Source: Bacteroidia bacterium (GTDB taxonomy: Bacteria > Bacteroidota > Bacteroidia > Bacteroidales > Azobacteroidaceae). From it: 6,615 nucleotides of DNA. Within the stretch, counting starts at the first letter, position 1, and each line of letters begins with the position of its first letter. The position numbers and the translations under genes were made by a program. A model generated the notes under the pieces. It saw nothing but the letters and a program-made list of their open reading frames with translations, did not search any database and had not been told where the DNA came from. The stretch spans positions 1-6,615 of the forward strand of contig BNTP01000118.1 in assembly GCA_025996695.1 (NCBI GenBank), given 5' to 3'. Below are positions 4,574-6,615 of the stretch, one piece after another.

Positions 4574-6313
4574 TTATTTATTTGTGCCGTCATTGCGGGC
4601 TTGACCCGCAATCCCCTCGTCTCCAAGTAAAATATCTGTAATTGCCGCACCACCCGGCACCATCGGATAGACCATGCCTTTTTGAACGACGTGCGCATCC
4701 AGAAGATACGCGCCGGGGGTTGCGAACATTTCTGCAATAGCGGCATCCAATTCTTCGCGCGTTTCTACTGCCCGTGCGGGAATGTTGTAGGCCTTCGCTA
4801 TTTGCACGAAATTGGGATTGTGCATTTCCGTGTGAGAATAGCGTTCATTGAAAAACAATTCTTGCCACTGACGCACCATGCCGAGGAAATCATTGTTCAA
4901 AAGAATGATTTTGACCGGCGTTTTATATTGCATAATCGTACCGAGTTCTTGAATCGTCATTTGCAGTCCGCCGTCGCCCACAAACACGCAAACGGTACGG
5001 TCAGGCGCACCAAATTTAGCCCCAATCGCGGCCGGCAAACCGAAACCCATCGTTCCCAAACCGCCGGAAGTAACTACACTTTTGCTGCGTTTGAATTGGA
5101 AATAACGCAATGCCATCATCTGATTTTGACCAACATCTGTTACCAAAACGGCATCGTGGTTGGTTGCTTCGGACACTTTTCGCACCACTTCGCCCATTTT
5201 TAGAGGCCCTGTTTGCGGCGTCACTTCCTTGTCAATTACGACTTTAACTTCCTTATTTTGAGCCGATTGGAATGATTTAATCCAATCCGTATGCTTCTTT
5301 TCGTTCAGGCGGTTGGTCACTTCGGCCAATGTTTCTTTGGCATCGCCCAAAACCGGAACGTCGCAATGCACATTTTTATTGATTTCCGAAGGGTCAATAT
5401 CAAAATGAATGACTTTTGCCTGCTTGGCATAACGCGCCAAATCGCCTGTCACACGGTCTGCAAAGCGCATTCCAATCGCAATCAGGACATCACATTCATT
5501 CGTTTTCAGATTGGGAGCCACATTGCCGTGCATGCCCACAATGCCCATATTCAACGGTTCGTCGGAAGGCAGAGCAGAGAGCCCCATAAAGGTTGTAGCG
5601 GCAGGAATATCAACTTTTTTCAAAAAAGCCAATAATTCTTTTTCTGCATTTCCCAAGATAACGCCTTGTCCCACAATAGCTAACGGTTTTTTCGCCCTGT
5701 GAATAAGATCCGTAGCCTCCTCTATATAGGCAGGATTAATGTCGGGAACAGGAATATACGAGCGTATAAACTTCACATTGTGCGGTTGATAATCGGCCGT
5801 GGTTACCTGCGCATTTTTCGTAATATCCAGCACCACAGGACCCGGACGACCGGTTGAGGCGATATAAAACGCGCGAGCAATCGCTGCCGGAATTTCTTCC
5901 GCCGTGCGCACCTGATAGGCCCATTTGGTAATCGGTTGGGTCACGCCAATCACGTCAATTTCTTGAAAAGCATCCGTTCCAAGCAGTGCAGCAGGCACTT
6001 GACCCGCAATCACCACAATCGGCGTACTGTCGAGCATGGCATCGGCAATCCCCGTGATGGTGTTTGAGATGCCCGGACCGGACGTCACCACCGTCACGCC
6101 CACTTTCCCCGACACGCGAGCATAGCCTTGTGCCGCATGTGTCGCTCCTTGTTCGTGACGCACGAGAATGTGTTTGAGTTTATCTTGATAGTCGTACAAC
6201 AAGTCGTAGATAGGAATAGCTTGTCCGCCGGGATAACCAAAAATGGTATCCACGCCTTCGTGTATTAATGCCTCCAGCAACGCTTGTGCGCCGGTTATTG
6301 TTTTTTTCTCCAT
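4574..6313 (-). CDS. ilvB: Acetolactate synthase large (catalytic) subunit
   Basis: Thiamine-diphosphate and FAD-dependent enzyme condensing pyruvate with pyruvate or 2-oxobutyrate, the first common step of valine, leucine and isoleucine synthesis. It has 579 residues. In order: TPP pyrimidine-binding domain with the catalytic Glu54 (RHEQGA), the GQVPAALLGTDAFQE segment (104-118), a central FAD-type domain (about 195-335), and the TPP pyrophosphate domain with GDGG (446-449) running to LLNND (471-475). Trp483 (RQWQELFF) of the active-site channel is present. Oddities: GGQAIP (Q31) and RFADR (A285) differ from the Ala and Asp usual at these channel sites. The last 14 or so residues (GIAGQARNDGTNK) are encoded by a dispersed palindromic repeat. 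It is first in the operon, with a probable promoter at 6365-6395. ATG 6313 is chosen because MEKKTITGAQALLEALI matches the normal N-terminus. Confidence 0.97.
   Translation of the reverse strand: MEKKTITGAQALLEALIHEGVDTIFGYPGGQAIPIYDLLYDYQDKLKHILVRHEQGATHAAQGYARVSGKVGVTVVTSGPGISNTITGIADAMLDSTPIVVIAGQVPAALLGTDAFQEIDVIGVTQPITKWAYQVRTAEEIPAAIARAFYIASTGRPGPVVLDITKNAQVTTADYQPHNVKFIRSYIPVPDINPAYIEEATDLIHRAKKPLAIVGQGVILGNAEKELLAFLKKVDIPAATTFMGLSALPSDEPLNMGIVGMHGNVAPNLKTNECDVLIAIGMRFADRVTGDLARYAKQAKVIHFDIDPSEINKNVHCDVPVLGDAKETLAEVTNRLNEKKHTDWIKSFQSAQNKEVKVVIDKEVTPQTGPLKMGEVVRKVSEATNHDAVLVTDVGQNQMMALRYFQFKRSKSVVTSGGLGTMGFGLPAAIGAKFGAPDRTVCVFVGDGGLQMTIQELGTIMQYKTPVKIILLNNDFLGMVRQWQELFFNERYSHTEMHNPNFVQIAKAYNIPARAVETREELDAAIAEMFATPGAYLLDAHVVQKGMVYPMVPGGAAITDILLGDEGIAGQARNDGTNK
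4588..4615. repeat. CGTCATTGCG-family repeat inside the end of ilvB
   Basis: The family core CGTCATTGCG (4588-4597) is followed by a hairpin, ATTGCGGG (4592-4599), loop CTTGA, CCCGCAAT (4605-4612). It lies in frame at the ilvB 3' end and encodes the GIAGQARNDG portion of the protein. The hairpin is transcribed just ahead of the ilvN start codon. Confidence 0.75.
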
Positions 6314-6336
6314 AGAATGGACTTATAAATTATGAG

Positions 6337-6356
6337 ATTCTCGCTTTCGCGGGAAT
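6337..6356. repeat. Repeat-type hairpin in the ilvB leader
   Basis: ATTCTCGC (6337-6344), loop TTTC, GCGGGAAT (6349-6356), an 8-bp stem with one wobble or mismatch. It resembles the common dispersed hairpin type ATTCCCGCTTTCGCGGGAAT. If transcription starts near 6359, this hairpin forms at the extreme 5' end of the ilvB mRNA, about 24 nt before the start codon, where it could protect the transcript. Confidence 0.5.
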
Positions 6357-6364
6357 AACGGCTG

Positions 6365-6395
6365 CAAAGTTCGGAAAAAAGATTGGAACTTGCAA
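6365..6395 (-). promoter_or_regulatory. Probable ilvBNC promoter
   Basis: On the minus strand TTG (6395 to 6393), a 20-nt spacer, and GAACTTTG (6372 to 6365) match the Bacteroidota TTG-N17-23-TAnnTTTG pattern with one deviation in the -7 box (G for the first T). Predicted transcription start is about 6359, giving a leader of roughly 45 nt. It is the best promoter between the upstream terminator and ilvB. Confidence 0.5.
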
Positions 6396-6532
6396 GCAAT
6401 TGTTTGAAAAGAGTGCGACAAGTTTCCTTTTTGGAATTACACACGGAAATATACGGTTTTTGTAGCCCGTTGAGCTTTCATATCAATAGAAAATCCCCTC
6501 AACCCCCGAATTTTTCGCCCCCATTTTTACCC

Positions 6533-6569
6533 AAAAACGAGGATTCCTGTTAAGAATCCTCGTTTTTTT
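6533..6569. terminator. Intrinsic terminator, probably bidirectional
   Basis: AAAAACGAGGATTC (6533-6546) and GAATCCTCGTTTTT (6554-6567) form a perfect 14-bp stem around a 7-nt loop. On the plus strand the T-run is seven bases; on the minus strand it is five, then GGG. All genes here are on the minus strand, so it most simply ends a gene beyond the right edge and insulates ilvB. With a -7 box just upstream at 6605-6612 it could instead lie within a long ilvB leader. Confidence 0.7.
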
Positions 6570-6604
6570 ATTTTCGTGAAATGAAGCTGATTTCATTTCG
6601 AGAA

Positions 6605-6612
6605 CAAAAGTA
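6605..6612 (-). promoter_or_regulatory. Candidate -7 promoter box at the right edge
   Basis: Minus-strand TACTTTTG matches TAnnTTTG exactly. The -33 region falls outside the window, so the call rests on eight bases. If real, its transcript would meet the terminator hairpin after about 30 nt and ilvB only after about 285 nt. Confidence 0.3.
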
Positions 6613-6615
6613 CAG

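Larger units (their letters stand above)
6314..6615. other. Non-coding region upstream of ilvB
   Basis: No credible coding frame lies here. From ilvB outward it holds a short leader with a hairpin, a probable promoter (6365-6395), an unremarkable AT-rich stretch, four C-tracts (G-tracts on the transcribed minus strand, 6495-6532), an intrinsic-terminator hairpin (6533-6569), another inverted repeat GAAATGAA/TTCATTTC (6578-6585/6592-6599), and a perfect -7 box at the very edge. No ilvD is directly upstream within these 300 bases. Confidence 0.65.

Noticed and set aside
4570..4746. N-terminal extension of ilvN by 59 codons
   Set aside because: The extension lies wholly inside ilvB in another frame and translates the dispersed repeat; the family N-terminus begins at the ATG at 4569.
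4682..5203. 173-codon plus-strand open frame
   Set aside because: It lies antisense within ilvB, whose frame and motifs are unambiguous; it looks like a shadow frame.
6483..6596. 37-codon minus-strand open frame as an ilv leader peptide
   Set aside because: It runs through the terminator stem and has no cluster of Ile, Leu or Val codons. Its ATG would sit almost at the 5' end of any transcript from the edge promoter.

Overview
The window reads as chromosomal DNA of a Bacteroidota, most likely a Bacteroidales. The evidence is the promoter style (TAnnTTTG -7 boxes, AT-rich leaders, no clear Shine-Dalgarno), the single-domain plant-like ketol-acid reductoisomerase, and a DUF4292-type lipoprotein next to an EnvC-like protein. 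All supported genes lie on the minus strand, so transcription runs from high to low coordinates.

Right to left: 6314-6615 is a non-coding leader region with an intrinsic-terminator hairpin, four G-tracts and a probable ilvB promoter. Next come ilvB (acetolactate synthase large subunit), ilvN (its regulatory subunit, 4 nt further on) and ilvC (ketol-acid reductoisomerase, 31 nt further on). These form a compact operon for the first two common steps of valine and isoleucine synthesis. Dihydroxyacid dehydratase (ilvD) and the aminotransferase are not in the window. A repeat-rich spacer of about 200 bp with a perfect 30-bp inverted repeat follows ilvC. Beyond it lie a small predicted outer-membrane lipoprotein (DUF4292-like) and, overlapping it by one base, a long coiled-coil protein with a degenerate LytM/M23 domain (EnvC-like). 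These two probably act in cell-envelope or division functions unrelated to ilv. The final 800 bp (71-884) is a gene-free mosaic of GC-rich palindromic repeats, ending at the promoter and first 23 codons of another minus-strand gene that leaves the window at position 1.

The genes are mostly ordinary; the unusual signal is the repeats. One family, marked by CGTCATTGCG or its complement, occurs six times here: in the 71-884 spacer, four times between ilvC and the lipoprotein gene, and once inside the end of the ilvB reading frame, where it encodes the last residues of the enzyme. The ilvC-lipoprotein cluster is flanked by a 9-bp direct repeat that includes the ilvC stop codon, suggesting insertion of a MITE-like element. 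No CRISPR array, tRNA, rRNA, transposase or phage gene was seen, and nothing here amounts to a clear new defence or mobile system.
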